A stretch of DNA of 64,000 nt from SIG307 sp045596385 (GTDB lineage: Bacteria; Bacillota; Clostridia; Lachnospirales; Lachnospiraceae). The stretch is from the NCBI GenBank assembly GCA_045596385.1, contig JAZOCC010000035.1, forward strand, positions 1 to 64,000. The letters are read 5' to 3'. How positions within the stretch are numbered: the first letter of the stretch is position 1; the number at the start of each line of letters is the position of its first letter. Position numbers and translations under genes: made by a program. Below are positions 23,619-32,480 of the stretch, in pieces. Under the pieces are notes generated by a model that was not told the DNA's origin, ran no database searches, and saw only the letters and a list, made by a program, of their open reading frames with translations.

Positions 23619-25002
23619 AAAACGGCTGAACCGCTCCTGTGAAAAACAGGTCCAGTATCTGACCGAAATAAAAATTAAAATCTACCGGTACAACCGTTTC
23701 GGCGGTTTGTATCGGTATTTTTTTGATACAGTCTCCGTCTATTGTGATTATGAGCTCTCCAACTGTCTTTCCTACTTCAACCGGTGCGATAAGCCGGTTG
23801 ATAAAGAGTTCCGTGCGACAGACGACCTCTTCCTCTCCGGTACGCAGTAAACAATATTCCTTCACCTGTTGTAATGCATCCGGGTTGTAGGAAAGTGCTA
23901 TGGTGCTCTTCTGTCCCTTTTCTACAGGAAGGCTCGGAAGCTCCGGCAATGTTACGGTATCGTCCAGTAAGGGAAGCGTTTTATAATTCTCCAGTCCGTA
24001 ATTCATTAAAAGCCTCGTATCGCTCCATTTATAGGTTTTATGAGGCGGCCAGCCACTTGCCAGCACCACACTGATGAAAAGCCGGTCCTGCCGCTCTAAG
24101 GCTCCTACAAAGCAATACCCTGCCTTTCCGGTGAAACCGGTCTTTACCCCGATAGCCCCCTCCATCATAGACAAAAAGGCATCCTTGTTGTTTACGGTAA
24201 AGCTGCGCCCCTTGGTCAGTTCTGTGAAGGTATGGGACTGCGTTGTTGTGATTTTACGGAAGTCTTCCTGTTTTACCGCATACGCTGCGATTTTTGCCAG
24301 GTCGGCAGCGGTGATCCCGTGCCCCTCCGCATCCAGTCCGTTCGGAGTCACAAAATGAGCGGAATAGGCACCCAATGCTTTTGCTTTTGCGTTCATCAGT
24401 GCCGCAAAGCCCTCCACGGAACCTCCGACATGTTCCGCCAACGCAACTGCGGTATCATTGTGGGACTCTAACATGAGGGAATAACACAAATCTCCCACAT
24501 AATATTGCTCTCCGGTATTCATGTTCAGTTGCACATCCGGCTGTTTGGCGGCGTTTTGAGATACGGTAACGATATCCGTAGGCTTTGTATGTTCCAATAC
24601 CACCAGAAGGGTCATAATCTTAGTGGTACTGGCCATAGGAAGTACCTCATAACCGTTTTTTTCATACAATACCCGGTCTGCTTTTCCATCGTATAAAACA
24701 GCAGAATATGCATGCAGGGAACCGGCAGCGGGGGCATCTGTCTCTATCTCAAGCTCTTCCTGCGTAGCCTGATATACAGAAAAAACATCTTCTTTTGATA
24801 GAATTTCCTCGGATGAAAACGCTTGTATCGTTCCTGCCAATACCGAAGGTATCTTTGAGGGCGGCATCACCATGCTGAACAATAGTAAAAACACAAAAAA
24901 GAAACACATCAACGGATGCGTTCCTTTCTTTGTTTGCGTTTTATTCTTTTTATGTACGTGAAAGCTGTTTTTTCTCTTGGCTCTGTATTCCCGAATAATC
25001 AT
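23617..25002 (-). CDS. D-alanyl-D-alanine carboxypeptidase, DacF-type (first copy)
   Basis: A 461-residue penicillin-binding protein of the S11 family. A basic N-terminus is followed by a membrane/signal segment (about 32-48). The catalytic motifs are S125-T-T-K128, S180-H-N182 and K287-T-G289. A C-terminal PBP5-associated domain (about 360-440) follows. It trims the terminal D-alanine from peptidoglycan stem peptides outside the membrane. The start at MIIREY has only a weak GGGG site and is tentative. It lies downstream of scpB. A second S11 enzyme is encoded at 27392-28879. Confidence 0.88.
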   Translation of the reverse strand: MIIREYRAKRKNSFHVHKKNKTQTKKGTHPLMCFFFVFLLLFSMVMPPSKIPSVLAGTIQAFSSEEILSKEDVFSVYQATQEELEIETDAPAAGSLHAYSAVLYDGKADRVLYEKNGYEVLPMASTTKIMTLLVVLEHTKPTDIVTVSQNAAKQPDVQLNMNTGEQYYVGDLCYSLMLESHNDTAVALAEHVGGSVEGFAALMNAKAKALGAYSAHFVTPNGLDAEGHGITAADLAKIAAYAVKQEDFRKITTTQSHTFTELTKGRSFTVNNKDAFLSMMEGAIGVKTGFTGKAGYCFVGALERQDRLFISVVLASGWPPHKTYKWSDTRLLMNYGLENYKTLPLLDDTVTLPELPSLPVEKGQKSTIALSYNPDALQQVKEYCLLRTGEEEVVCRTELFINRLIAPVEVGKTVGELIITIDGDCIKKIPIQTAETVVPVDFNFYFGQILDLFFTGAVQPF

Positions 25003-25111
25003 AACATGCCCCGAAAACAAGTCTTTTTCAAAGCATATGCAAGCCGGACGGAAAAATGTGCGAAACCGTACCAAAACATAAACGAATGCCGAAAGATTTT
25101 CTCTCTGACTG

Positions 25112-25681
25112 CTAGATTTCCAGGGAAAGCTGCATTTCTTCTTCCGCCTCCAGTTTGAAATCCTCCACCTTTTCCGGATTAATTACCGGCAAATCGTCCA
25201 GGGAAACCAGTCCGAAGCTGCGTAAAAATTCCTCCGTAGTGCCGAACAAAATCGGACGGCCCGGCGCATCCAGACGTCCCACTTCCTGAATCAAATTGTA
25301 TTCTACCAGCTTATTTACCGCATGGTCACAGGAAACACCGCGGATGGCTTCAATTTCCTGACGGGTAATCGGCTGCTTGTAAGCAATAATCGATAAAGTT
25401 TCCAGTAAAACCTCCGTCAACACGTGCTTTTTCGGCACATGGGCAATCTTAATAATGGACTCGTACATAGACGACTTGGTACACATCTGGAAGGAACCGT
25501 CCAGTTCGATAATCTGGATGCCACGATCGTCCGCTTCGTAGCGGTCCATCATATTCCGTAATACTCTGCGTACCGTATCCACATCATGCTCCAATGCCGT
25601 CGCCAGGCGGTCTACCTCCACCGCTTCGCCCATGGTAAATAAAATCGCTTCTAACTGCGCTTCCAACTCTTGTAGTTCCAT
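25112..25681 (-). CDS. scpB: Segregation and condensation protein B
   Basis: A 189-residue winged-helix protein of the ScpB family, a kleisin-associated subunit of the SMC condensin complex. Family segments: ELEAQLEAILFTMGEAVEVDRLA at the start, LLETLSIIAYKQPITRQEIEAIRGV, and GRLDAPGRPILFGTTEEFLRSFGL. It starts 12 bp after scpA, in the standard order. Confidence 0.96.
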   Translation of the reverse strand: MELQELEAQLEAILFTMGEAVEVDRLATALEHDVDTVRRVLRNMMDRYEADDRGIQIIELDGSFQMCTKSSMYESIIKIAHVPKKHVLTEVLLETLSIIAYKQPITRQEIEAIRGVSCDHAVNKLVEYNLIQEVGRLDAPGRPILFGTTEEFLRSFGLVSLDDLPVINPEKVEDFKLEAEEEMQLSLEI

Positions 25682-25693
25682 TTCATCCTCCGA

Positions 25694-26473
25694 CTAAAAA
25701 TCCGAATCCTCGAAGTCAATAATATCATCTGCCAGGTATTCGATTTCTATTTCATCAAAAATTTCTTCCTGCACCACGTGCATTCTTCCGATTTTCATCA
25801 ACTCAAGTATACATAAAAAAGTTACGACAACATCCATCTTATCATACTGTTCCATCAAAAGCGCACGGAAAGAAAAACGCTTATTAGCCAAGGCGTATTC
25901 CTGAATCTCCCGCATTTTCTTGGACATGCTGACTTCTTCTTTTTCGATACGACCGAACTTGCTTCGTACCGGGTCGATTTTCTCTACCTGCTTTTTCATC
26001 ACCGATTCAAAAATCGAGTGAAGCTTTTGCAGGGTCAAATCAGAAAGAAGCGCCTGAGTATCGATAGGTTCCTTATAATTCGCGATTTCCGGCGGAAGGT
26101 TGGCCTCCTTAAACAGTACCCTTCCTGCGTCAAGCTGACGGTCCGAAAGCTCCAGAGAAGCATACTTATACATTTTGTACTGCAACAGGCGCTCTACAAG
26201 CTCCTGACGCGGGTCTACCGGCTCTTCCGTATCCTCCGGTTCCTCCTGCGGAAGTAACATTTTGGACTTGATGTTAAGAAGCGTGGCTGCCATGACCAGA
26301 AATTCGCTCATAATCTCCATGTCCTGTTCCTGCATCTGCCGGATATAGTCCATATATTGTTCCGTTATTTCCACAATCGGAATGTCGTAAATATTTATTT
26401 TGTTTTTTTCGATGAGGTGCAACAGCAAATCCAACGGCCCCTCAAACTTTTCCAACGTAACGGACAAACTCAT
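25694..26473 (-). CDS. scpA: Segregation and condensation protein A
   Basis: A 259-residue kleisin. It has the typical N-terminus (LEKFEGPLDLLLHLIEKNKINIYDIPIVEITEQYMDYI), an acidic middle (EEPEDTEEPVDP) and a C-terminal winged helix (VVVTFLCILELMKIGRMHVVQEE). It bridges the SMC heads. The upstream metallophosphoesterase gene ends 2 bp before it, so these genes form one operon. Confidence 0.96.
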   Translation of the reverse strand: MSLSVTLEKFEGPLDLLLHLIEKNKINIYDIPIVEITEQYMDYIRQMQEQDMEIMSEFLVMAATLLNIKSKMLLPQEEPEDTEEPVDPRQELVERLLQYKMYKYASLELSDRQLDAGRVLFKEANLPPEIANYKEPIDTQALLSDLTLQKLHSIFESVMKKQVEKIDPVRSKFGRIEKEEVSMSKKMREIQEYALANKRFSFRALLMEQYDKMDVVVTFLCILELMKIGRMHVVQEEIFDEIEIEYLADDIIDFEDSDF

Positions 26474-26475
26474 CT

Positions 26476-27324
26476 TTATTTCCTCGTTTTGGTATTGATA
26501 ATACAGTATTCTATGCGGTTAAACAGGCGGGCCGGCAGGGAATGCGACCCGATTCCGGCACTTACGACCATTGTAGAATCTCCTTCTGAATAGCAACCTC
26601 GGGTATAAGGCGGCAAATACAGCTGTGGAGAAATAATTCCGCCTACAATCGGCAACCGGATAATGCCTCCGTGATTATGCCCGGATACAACAAGGGGGGC
26701 CAGCTTTGCATAGGCCGGAAAATGATCCGGAAAATGCGCCAGAAGTATAGTGTTTTCCGGGTTTTCTATAAAAAGCTCCTCTGTTGCTTCCGCCGGTAAC
26801 ACCTGCCGCTTTTTCTTAAAATAATACTTATGCTTTAAGGTAAGTCCTGCAAATTCAACATTCTTCCCTTGTAGAACAAGAGAAACCGTTTCGTTATCCG
26901 GGAACGAAATTCCCATCTCTTCCACTACTTTGCGATACTCCTCAAACTGCTCAGGGAAATCGGTGCGAAGCACCTCCTCGTGGTTGCCCATTCCGTAGAC
27001 TACCGGTGCAATTTCAGTCAGTTTTTTTAAAAAAGCAGGCACACGAAGGTTTTCTTTTTTGCCGTACTTGCTGATCATATCTCCTGCCAGCAAAATAACA
27101 TCCGGTTTCTCTGCCTTTAGCTGGGCTATTACCCGTTCGTTTTTACAAATTAAAGGATTGCAGTGCAAATCCGACAACATCAAAATTCGTAATCCTGACA
27201 AGCTTTCCGATACCTCTACATCATATTCCCTTCTTACCGGCACACCGTGCTCTACAAGCTGGTAAAGTGTTGCACCTAAGGCAAGTGCCGCAGTACCGAG
27301 GAAAATCCATCCGCTGTTCTTCAT
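26476..27324 (-). CDS. Membrane-anchored calcineurin-like metallophosphoesterase
   Basis: A 282-residue YkuE/YaeI-type phosphoesterase with an N-terminal membrane helix (about 5-22). The metal ligands are visible: LMLSDLHCNP, LLAGDMISKYG, GMGNHEEVL, LLAHFPDHF and VSGHNHGG. Relatives act on phospholipid or cell-envelope phosphoesters; the substrate here is not known. GGGAGG precedes the ATG. It lies between the second carboxypeptidase gene and scpA. Confidence 0.88.
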   Translation of the reverse strand: MKNSGWIFLGTAALALGATLYQLVEHGVPVRREYDVEVSESLSGLRILMLSDLHCNPLICKNERVIAQLKAEKPDVILLAGDMISKYGKKENLRVPAFLKKLTEIAPVVYGMGNHEEVLRTDFPEQFEEYRKVVEEMGISFPDNETVSLVLQGKNVEFAGLTLKHKYYFKKKRQVLPAEATEELFIENPENTILLAHFPDHFPAYAKLAPLVVSGHNHGGIIRLPIVGGIISPQLYLPPYTRGCYSEGDSTMVVSAGIGSHSLPARLFNRIEYCIINTKTRK

Positions 27325-27391
27325 TTACACCACCTCCCGTCCTATCGTCATCTTTGCGCTTTTATAGAATTCCTCACCTATCTATCATACT

Positions 27392-28879
27392 TTATTTTTC
27401 AGACGGTGTCAATGAAAGTTTCTCCTCGGACACCGGTTCTTTATCATCTGTTTTTACCTTCTCTTTTGATTCTTTTACTCTGAAATACAGATCCTTACAT
27501 TTCATAAAACTTGCTCCAAAGCTCATTTCCTTCACATCTTCCCTGCAAACGATTTCCACGCTTCCCAACAGTTTGTCGTTTAAACTGTAACGATATTCTC
27601 CCACAACATCGCCTTCTGCCAGCGGAGCCTTTATTTCCTCTTTTAAGACAATTTCACGATTAATGGCAGACAAATCCTCCCCGCCGGTAAACACGTGTGT
27701 AAACGGTTCTTTCAGCCCTACAGAAACGGTTTTCTGCTGTCCTTTCGTCACCTCAACCTCCGCAAGCGGAAAATCAGTTCCGTCGTCGCGGTACACGGTA
27801 CATTTGGCAAAACCGTAATCAAGCAAGGCTGCCGCTTCACGAAATCTTGTCTTTGTATCCGGCGCCGCAAGCACCACCGCTACCAACTTCACACCGTTTC
27901 GCTCTGCAGTTGCGGAAAGACAATACTTCGCTTCGTCTGTAGAACCGGTTTTTAAGCCCGTAATGCCGTTGTATTGCTTCAACAGCTTGTTGGTATTGGC
28001 AAGTCCGAACTCACTGCTTCCACGCCGTGTCGTATGAATAATGGTATCCATCCAGGTGGTGGTGTATTTGGTTATCCACGGATGATTTTTCATAAGCTCT
28101 GTAGACATCAGCGCCACATCTTTCGCACAGGATACATGTCCGCTCACATCCAGACCGCAACAATTGTGAAAGGTGGTATTGTTCATGCCCAGTTCCTTTG
28201 CTTTTGCATTCATCATCTCTACAAATGATGCTTCACTGCCTGCCAGATGCTCCGCCATTGCCACGCAGGCATCGTTTGCACTGGAAATACTGATGCATTT
28301 TATCATGGTTTCCACGTTCTGGGTCTCCCCCGGCTCCAAAAACACCTGGGAGCCGCCCATGGATGCCGCGTATTCGCTGACCGTTACTGTGTCTGTCAGC
28401 TTGATTTTTCCTTCATCTACCGCTTCTGCGATGAAAAGCAGGGTCATAATTTTCGTTACACTGGCAATGGGACGGGCTTTCTCTGCCTCCTTTTCCGCAA
28501 TAACGGTACCTGATTCCATTTCCATAAGAATAACCGATTCGGAAGTGACATTGACTCCCTCCGGCGCTACAGTAGCTATATTTTCTACCTCTTTCTCCGC
28601 CGGCGAAACCATAGTATTTGTATCACTTGCGCTTTCGTTTATCTCAGATAACGATGTAATCACCGGCTTATCCACTGTTTCCGCATTTGTCCCGGCCGAC
28701 TCCGGGATAAAAACTTCTTCTCCCTCCGGAAGACCTCCCGCCCACACCTTTGTGGTACTTCTCATCGGTATCAACACTGCTTCCGCCAAAAGAAAAACAG
28801 AAAGGATACCGGCAAGTGCGCGTCTTGCCCGTATCCCTTTTTCTGTTTTGTTTTGCGATTTCACTCTGATTTTTTTCAT
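27392..28879 (-). CDS. D-alanyl-D-alanine carboxypeptidase (second copy)
   Basis: A 495-residue S11-family enzyme. A signal peptide or anchor lies at about 20-47. A linker of about 60 residues rich in Glu, Ser, Thr and Val is followed by the catalytic domain: S140-V-T-K143, S200-A-N202 and K310-T-G312. A C-terminal PBP5-like domain and a polar Lys/Glu-rich tail follow. It shares the FVEMMNAKAKELG segment with the 23617-25002 enzyme (FAALMNAKAKALG), so the two are paralogues around scpAB. The start MKKIRV lies 7 nt after GGAG. Confidence 0.9.
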   Translation of the reverse strand: MKKIRVKSQNKTEKGIRARRALAGILSVFLLAEAVLIPMRSTTKVWAGGLPEGEEVFIPESAGTNAETVDKPVITSLSEINESASDTNTMVSPAEKEVENIATVAPEGVNVTSESVILMEMESGTVIAEKEAEKARPIASVTKIMTLLFIAEAVDEGKIKLTDTVTVSEYAASMGGSQVFLEPGETQNVETMIKCISISSANDACVAMAEHLAGSEASFVEMMNAKAKELGMNNTTFHNCCGLDVSGHVSCAKDVALMSTELMKNHPWITKYTTTWMDTIIHTTRRGSSEFGLANTNKLLKQYNGITGLKTGSTDEAKYCLSATAERNGVKLVAVVLAAPDTKTRFREAAALLDYGFAKCTVYRDDGTDFPLAEVEVTKGQQKTVSVGLKEPFTHVFTGGEDLSAINREIVLKEEIKAPLAEGDVVGEYRYSLNDKLLGSVEIVCREDVKEMSFGASFMKCKDLYFRVKESKEKVKTDDKEPVSEEKLSLTPSEK

Positions 28880-28929
28880 TGTATCGCTCCGAAACATCTC
28901 TTTTTACAAGATATTCGGAAAAGCCTAAA

Positions 28930-30240
28930 CTATGACTGTTCCACTACACCTAAAATATGCGGAACCGGGGAAACCGGTGTCTGTCCGACGATAATTGCCT
29001 TTTGCAGACGTTCCTTTGCTGCGGAAAGCTTATTTTTATCGTTTGCATGCAGTACCGCTATGGTATCGCCCGCAGTTACCTTTGCACCGATTTTCTTTTC
29101 AAACACGATACCCACGGTAAGGTCGATTTCACTTTCCTTCGTCTCACGGCCGCCGCCAAGGACAAGGGAGGTCAAGCCGATTTCTTCCGTATTCATGGCG
29201 GAAATATAGCCGTCTGCCAAGGCTTTCACCTCGTAGGTTAAACTTGCCTTCGGGAACCGGTCCGGTTCGTATACGTAACGTTTATCACCGCCTTGCGCCT
29301 CTACAAATTCAGCCAGCTTATGAAGCGCCGCACCGGAATGAACCGTCTCTGCCAAAAGCTCTCTCGCCCCCGGAACGGAAGTAGCCCGTCCCGCACCCAG
29401 TAACATATAGGAAGCCAGTGTCATGCAGGCATCGTTTAAATCCTCCGGTGCTCTGCCGTTTAAGGCTTCAATGGCCTCTTTTACCTCTAAAATATTACCT
29501 ACAGCGAAACCTAACGGCTGGTTCATGTCGGAAATCACCGCATAGGTTTTTCTGCCGGCGCCGTTGCCGATACGAACCATGGTTTCCGCCAGCTTTCTTG
29601 CATCCTCGTAGGTCTTCATAAATGCTCCGCTCCCGGCCTTTACATCCAGTACAATCACATCGGAGCCCGCCGCCAGCTTTTTACTCATAATACTGCTTGC
29701 AATCAAAGAAAGCTGATCCACCGTAGCGGTCACATCCCGAAGGGCATACAGCATTTTGTCCGCCGGGGCTAAATCCGCCGTTTGTCCGATAATCGCCAGT
29801 TTCATACGGTTGACATTTTCGATGAATTTTTCGTTGGATATGGATACGGAAAAGCCCGGAAAGCTTTCCAGTTTATCAATGGTACCGCCGGTATGTCCAA
29901 GGCCCCGTCCGGACATTTTTGCCACCGGGACGCCTAAAGATGCCACCATCGGCCCGAGAATCAAAGAAGTCTTATCGCCCACGCCGCCGGTACTGTGCTT
30001 GTCCGCTTTCCTGCCGTGAATTGCCGATAAATCCAGCATTTCTCCGCTTTCCGCCATGGCCATGGTAAGCGAAAGGGTCTCCGCTGCGTCCATTCCCTGA
30101 AAGCAAACCGCCATCAAAAATGCTGACATCTGGTAATCCGGGATTTCTCCTTTGGTATACCCGGTTATCAAAAAGCGAATCTCCGCATCCGACAATGTTT
30201 CTCCGTGCTTTTTTTTCATAATCAAATCATACATGCGCAT
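28930..30240 (-). CDS. pdp: Pyrimidine-nucleoside phosphorylase
   Basis: A 436-residue enzyme that splits uridine, thymidine or deoxyuridine with phosphate. Family signature: GRKADKHSTGGVGDKTSLILGPMVASLGVPVAKMSGRGLGHTGGTIDKLES. The DVKAGSGAFMK and NQPLGFAVGNILEVKEAI segments are also present. The length and motifs fit the Gram-positive Pdp class better than the DeoA class. It is the first gene of the minus-strand run that continues into the carboxypeptidase gene. Confidence 0.93.
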   Translation of the reverse strand: MRMYDLIMKKKHGETLSDAEIRFLITGYTKGEIPDYQMSAFLMAVCFQGMDAAETLSLTMAMAESGEMLDLSAIHGRKADKHSTGGVGDKTSLILGPMVASLGVPVAKMSGRGLGHTGGTIDKLESFPGFSVSISNEKFIENVNRMKLAIIGQTADLAPADKMLYALRDVTATVDQLSLIASSIMSKKLAAGSDVIVLDVKAGSGAFMKTYEDARKLAETMVRIGNGAGRKTYAVISDMNQPLGFAVGNILEVKEAIEALNGRAPEDLNDACMTLASYMLLGAGRATSVPGARELLAETVHSGAALHKLAEFVEAQGGDKRYVYEPDRFPKASLTYEVKALADGYISAMNTEEIGLTSLVLGGGRETKESEIDLTVGIVFEKKIGAKVTAGDTIAVLHANDKNKLSAAKERLQKAIIVGQTPVSPVPHILGVVEQS

Positions 30241-30348
30241 AAGAATCCTTCTCCTTCCGCTTGCAATGTTCTATTTTTATTCCATATTTTAAAACTTCTG
30301 CCGATAGTATTAGTTTACCATATTCGAAAATATTCCGCAATACGCCTA

Positions 30349-30377
30349 TTGACACTGTTCCGTTCAAGTTTTATAAT
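30349..30377 (+). promoter_or_regulatory. Promoter of the DAHP synthase gene
   Basis: TTGACA (30349-30354) and TATAAT (30372-30377) with a 17-bp spacer, a full consensus. The untranslated leader is about 77 nt. Confidence 0.8.
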
Positions 30378-30460
30378 GTACTCTGTATGCAGAAATAAAC
30401 ATATTTTACGATAAATTTACATGACAGATATCGTTACATATTGTCAGGAAAGGATGTTTT

Positions 30461-31492
30461 ATGAGTTTCACAAAAATCAGAGAAGTGATTTCCCCGGAAG
30501 TATTAAAGGATTTGTATCCGTTGTCTGCGGAAGCAACTGCCGTAAAGGCTTCCCGGGACGAAGAAATGAAGAAAATTATTACCGGCGAATCCGATAAGTT
30601 TATGGTAATTATCGGACCGTGTTCCGCCGATAACGAAACTGCGGTGCTGGATTACATTCATCGTCTTGCCAAGGTGCAGGAAAAGGTAGCGGACAAGTTA
30701 TTCCTGGTTCCGCGTATTTACACCAACAAGCCGCGTACCACCGGCGAAGGCTATAAGGGGATTGCACACCAGCCGAATCCGGAGCAGGCTCCGAATATGC
30801 AGGAAGGTCTGATTGCGGTACGTAAGATGCATTTACATGCCATTGAGGAGACTCACCTTACCCCGGCGGATGAAATGCTCTATCCGGAGAACTGGCCGTA
30901 TCTGGATGACATTCTCTCCTACGTTGCCGTAGGCGCACGTTCCGTAGAGGACCAGCAGCATCGTCTTGCGGTCAGCGGCATGGACATTCCGGCCGGCATG
31001 AAGAACCCGACCAGCGGTGACCTGTCCGTTATGTTAAATTCCGTTACCGCAGCACAGCATGCCCACTCCTTCCTGTTCCGTCAGTGGGAAGTGCAGACCA
31101 CCGGTAATCCGTATGCACACTGTATTTTGCGCGGTGCCGTAAATAAGCACGGACAGAGCCAGACCAATTACCACTACGAAGATTTGATTCATTTACTGGA
31201 TATGTATGCACAGCATCCGCACTTAAAGAATCCGGCGGTTATCGTAGATGCCAACCACAACAACTCTAATAAAAAGTTTGCGGAACAGCCACGTATTGTT
31301 TCCGAGATTTTACACAGCCGTAAGGTAAATCCAGATGTTGCAAAGCTTGTAAAGGGAGTCATGATTGAGAGCTACATCGAAGAAGGTTGCCAGAAAATCG
31401 GTGAGCACATCTACGGAAAGTCCATTACCGACCCGTGTCTGGGCTGGAATGATACCGAAGATTTATTGTATCGCATCGCTGAAAGAGTATAA
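30461..31492 (+). CDS. 3-Deoxy-7-phosphoheptulonate synthase (AroG-type, class I alpha)
   Basis: A 343-residue DAHP synthase, first enzyme of the shikimate pathway. Motifs: VIIGPCSADNE, LVPRIYTNKPRTTGEGYKG, DIPAGMKNPTSGD, RGAVNKHGQSQTNYHYED, VIVDANHNNSNKK and VKGVMIESYIEEG. These are the phosphoenolpyruvate, erythrose-4-phosphate and metal site segments of the AroF/G/H class. No aro or trp genes are adjacent. It has its own promoter, an AGGAAAGGA ribosome site and a shared terminator. Feedback specificity cannot be deduced. Confidence 0.94.
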   Translation: MSFTKIREVISPEVLKDLYPLSAEATAVKASRDEEMKKIITGESDKFMVIIGPCSADNETAVLDYIHRLAKVQEKVADKLFLVPRIYTNKPRTTGEGYKGIAHQPNPEQAPNMQEGLIAVRKMHLHAIEETHLTPADEMLYPENWPYLDDILSYVAVGARSVEDQQHRLAVSGMDIPAGMKNPTSGDLSVMLNSVTAAQHAHSFLFRQWEVQTTGNPYAHCILRGAVNKHGQSQTNYHYEDLIHLLDMYAQHPHLKNPAVIVDANHNNSNKKFAEQPRIVSEILHSRKVNPDVAKLVKGVMIESYIEEGCQKIGEHIYGKSITDPCLGWNDTEDLLYRIAERV

Positions 31493-31506
31493 TGTTCCAA
31501 AATTAC

Positions 31507-31542
31507 AAAAGCCCGTCCCTAAGCTCTGGGATGGGCTTTTTT
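31507..31542. terminator. Bidirectional terminator overlapping the XerD-like 3' end
   Basis: The 9-bp stem GCCCGTCCC (31511-31519) with GGGATGGGC (31528-31536), including one G-T pair, is flanked by AAAA and TTTTTT. It ends the DAHP synthase transcript on the plus strand. On the minus strand, the last codons and stop of the XerD-like gene (…KKAHPRA and TAG at 31519) form one arm and the loop, and the other arm lies beyond the stop. Confidence 0.85.
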
Positions 31543-32400
31543 GTACATTTCCGGTACCGACTGGGTCTGACGCTCAAAGTTCATGGCGGCGGACAGTCGC
31601 TTGGTTCCGAGAAGCTGGTGGACACCTGCATAGGAGGCACCGTTGCTCATCAGATGATGGATCATGGAATTTCGCAGGATACGTGGCGTAATGTTCGGCA
31701 GTCCTGCTTTTTTTGTGTATTCAGTAATTCGTTTAAAGAAGCCCTGACGCGTCATTTCTTCGCCGGCCTTGTTGTAAAACAGCAGTTCCGGGTCGGAATT
31801 TTCTTTCTTTAACGCTTCTCTTCCACACTTCAGGTAAGCTTCCAGGGCCTCGCAGGCCGGCTGTCCCAAGGGAAGCACCCGGTTCTGGTCACCGACAGAA
31901 ACCGTGATTACTTTATAACGTAAATGCACCTGGGAGAGTTGTAAACTCAACAACGTGTTCAGGTGGATTCCGGTGGCATACAACACTTCCAACATTGCTC
32001 TGTCCCGTAACCCCTTCGGCGTATCCGCCTCCGGTGCCGTCAGCAACAGCTCCAGTTCATTTACCGAAATAATCTCCTGCACCGCCGCCTCTGCCTTTGG
32101 CGCTTTGATACGTTCTGCAGGGTCGTCTTTTAAGATTCCCTTCTTAGTTAAAAAATCAAAAAAGCTGTGGATACTGGAAATCAGTCGTACAATGGAGGAT
32201 GCCTTTAAGCCTTCCCGTTCCGCAGAAAGGATAAAAGAATTTAACTGGGTTTCCGTAACCTGTTCCGGAGACGTAATTCCGTTTCCCCGCAAATACGTTA
32301 CCATGCGCATCAAATCCGAACGATAGGCAAGCATGGTATTGTCCGAAACCTGCTTTTTCTCTTTTCTGTAATCACAAAATGCCTGAATATAAGATTCCAT
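31519..32400 (-). CDS. XerD-like tyrosine recombinase homologue lacking catalytic residues
   Basis: A 293-residue protein with full XerD length and layout: a SAM-like N-terminal domain (1-90), then the catalytic fold, ending AHPRA as in Clostridial XerD. The six catalytic positions, aligned by eye, read: ArgI replaced by His146 (ATGIH), the hairpin Lys by Val169, HisII by Arg240, ArgII kept (Arg243), HisIII by Thr266 (LGT for LGH), and the nucleophile Tyr by Phe275. With the tyrosine gone it cannot cut DNA by the normal route. The frame is intact, so a DNA-binding or structural role is likely. It sits downstream of a NUDIX gene, where XerD is often found. GGAGG precedes the ATG. Confidence 0.85.
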   Translation of the reverse strand: MESYIQAFCDYRKEKKQVSDNTMLAYRSDLMRMVTYLRGNGITSPEQVTETQLNSFILSAEREGLKASSIVRLISSIHSFFDFLTKKGILKDDPAERIKAPKAEAAVQEIISVNELELLLTAPEADTPKGLRDRAMLEVLYATGIHLNTLLSLQLSQVHLRYKVITVSVGDQNRVLPLGQPACEALEAYLKCGREALKKENSDPELLFYNKAGEEMTRQGFFKRITEYTKKAGLPNITPRILRNSMIHHLMSNGASYAGVHQLLGTKRLSAAMNFERQTQSVPEMYKKAHPRA

Positions 32401-32480
32401 CCATGCCTCCTTTCGGTTGAATCCACATACTTTGTATGTTATGCTATCGGTATGCTTTTGCTATACAAAATTACACCTGA

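Noticed and set aside
31519..32400. Tyrosine-recombinase homologue taken as evidence of a prophage or integrative element
   Set aside because: No phage, conjugation or attachment-site signals surround it; neighbours are housekeeping genes in an order usual for chromosomal xerD.
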